Source: Bifidobacteriaceae bacterium (GTDB lineage Bacteria > Actinomycetota > Actinomycetes > Actinomycetales > WQXJ01). Taken from it: a DNA stretch of 6,656 nt. The position numbers and the translations under genes are program-made. Shown in pieces: positions 6,405-6,656 of this stretch (within the stretch, counting starts at the first letter, position 1; every line of letters starts with the position of its first letter). The stretch covers positions 1 to 6,656 of the forward strand of contig JAISCU010000237.1 in assembly GCA_031265345.1 (NCBI GenBank), given 5' to 3'. Below the pieces are notes generated by a model. The model was not told the DNA's origin. It was given only the letters and a program-made list of their open reading frames with translations, and ran no database searches.

Positions 6405-6414
6405 GTTCCAGCCA
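6380..6414. repeat. Imperfect inverted repeat overlapping copy 1
   Basis: TGGCT (6380-6384) plus AACTGG (6387-6392) pair with CCAGTT (6402-6407) plus AGCCA (6410-6414). This gives 11 bp with a two-base internal mismatch and a 9-base loop. The second copy of the direct repeat lacks the matching right arm, so the hairpin is specific to copy 1. It could be a second transcription stop or a mobile-element end. Confidence 0.45.
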
Positions 6415-6506
6415 CTTGTGGACGCCGGTGCCCGATGCCGCCCGGCCGGGGACCAGCGTTCGCGCAGGCCACCAGGTCCGCGGGGTCGGCGCTCCCCTCG
6501 GGCGGG

Positions 6507-6540
6507 GTCCGCAACTGGCTTCAATTGGCGGCGCCACCCA
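6507..6540 (+). repeat. 34-bp direct repeat, copy 2
   Basis: This is the second copy of the element at 6371-6404. It differs by C to T at position 19 (AACT becomes AATT) and G to C at position 30. The 102 bp between the copies (6405-6506) hold no supported gene. Copy 2 ends five bases before the 25-bp tandem units. Confidence 0.85.
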
Positions 6541-6545
6541 TGCCA

Positions 6546-6640
6546 TGTCTCGGAGTCTTGTGGACACTTCTGTCTCGGAGTCTTGTGGACGTTTGTGTCT
6601 CGGGAACTTGTGTGCGTTGGTGTCTCAGGGGACGGGCGGG
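6546..6640 (+). repeat. Tandem 25-bp repeat units, possible mobile-element end
   Basis: Units start at 6546, 6571, 6596 and 6621. Each begins TGTCTC; the first two share TGTCTCGGAGTCTTGTGGAC and differ mainly in the last five bases. The third is degenerate (TGTCTCGGGAACTTGTG) and the fourth keeps little beyond TGTCTC. The core CTTGTGGAC also appears once at 6415-6423. Serial copies of a short motif starting with TG are typical of the ends of some insertion sequences, such as the IS21 family, where they bind the transposase. No transposase is visible; it would lie past the right edge. The repeat is certain; its identity is inferred. Confidence 0.7.
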
Positions 6641-6656
6641 TTTCAGCCGCAGTAGA

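Noticed and set aside
6546..6640. CRISPR array
   Set aside because: The units abut with no unique spacers, the period is only 25 bp, and no cas gene is nearby.
6416..6655. A 79-residue plus-strand frame after pncB
   Set aside because: It runs through the direct and tandem repeats, has no ribosome binding site and shows no conserved pattern. It is best treated as non-coding.

Overview
This GC-rich window looks like chromosomal DNA from an actinobacterium (Actinomycetota). The evidence is strong codon bias toward G/C, GTG and TTG starts, several genes without a clear Shine-Dalgarno sequence, and the gene set itself. pncB facing away from a murI / metallo-hydrolase / rph block matches the order known from Mycobacterium (M. 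tuberculosis Rv1330c and Rv1338-Rv1340). Genus and order cannot be assigned from this window.

Left part (1-2109, minus strand): a housekeeping operon read right to left. It holds murI (glutamate racemase, peptidoglycan precursor supply), an Rv1339-like metallo-beta-lactamase-fold hydrolase overlapping murI by 4 nt, and rph (RNase PH, tRNA 3'-end trimming), cut by the window edge. The hydrolase gene carries a one-base frame disruption near 785-806 that splits it into two reading frames.

Middle part (2110-4940): a variable segment. In M. tuberculosis this interval between pncB and murI holds clpS, a clpS-linked regulator, mec-cysO-cysM and a rhomboid gene. Here it holds a plus-strand short-chain dehydrogenase/reductase and a minus-strand block of toxin-antitoxin (TA)-like genes. 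That block contains a winged-helix nucleotidyltransferase (MNT) plus HEPN pair, a small toxin-like gene broken by an in-frame TAG, and an intact ribbon-helix-helix antitoxin. A perfect 9+4+9 inverted repeat covers the MNT promoter and ends one base before its start codon, which suggests a leaderless, autoregulated transcript.

Right part (4941-6656): pncB (nicotinate phosphoribosyltransferase, NAD salvage) on the plus strand with a likely intrinsic terminator. It is followed by a non-coding repeat region: two 34-bp direct repeats (32/34 identical) 136 bp apart, then tandem 25-bp units that run toward the window edge and may be the end of a mobile element.

The flanking genes are ordinary metabolism and RNA processing. 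The notable biology is the middle segment: two adjacent TA-like loci, one apparently decayed and one apparently intact with an unusual HEPN motif and a clear operator.
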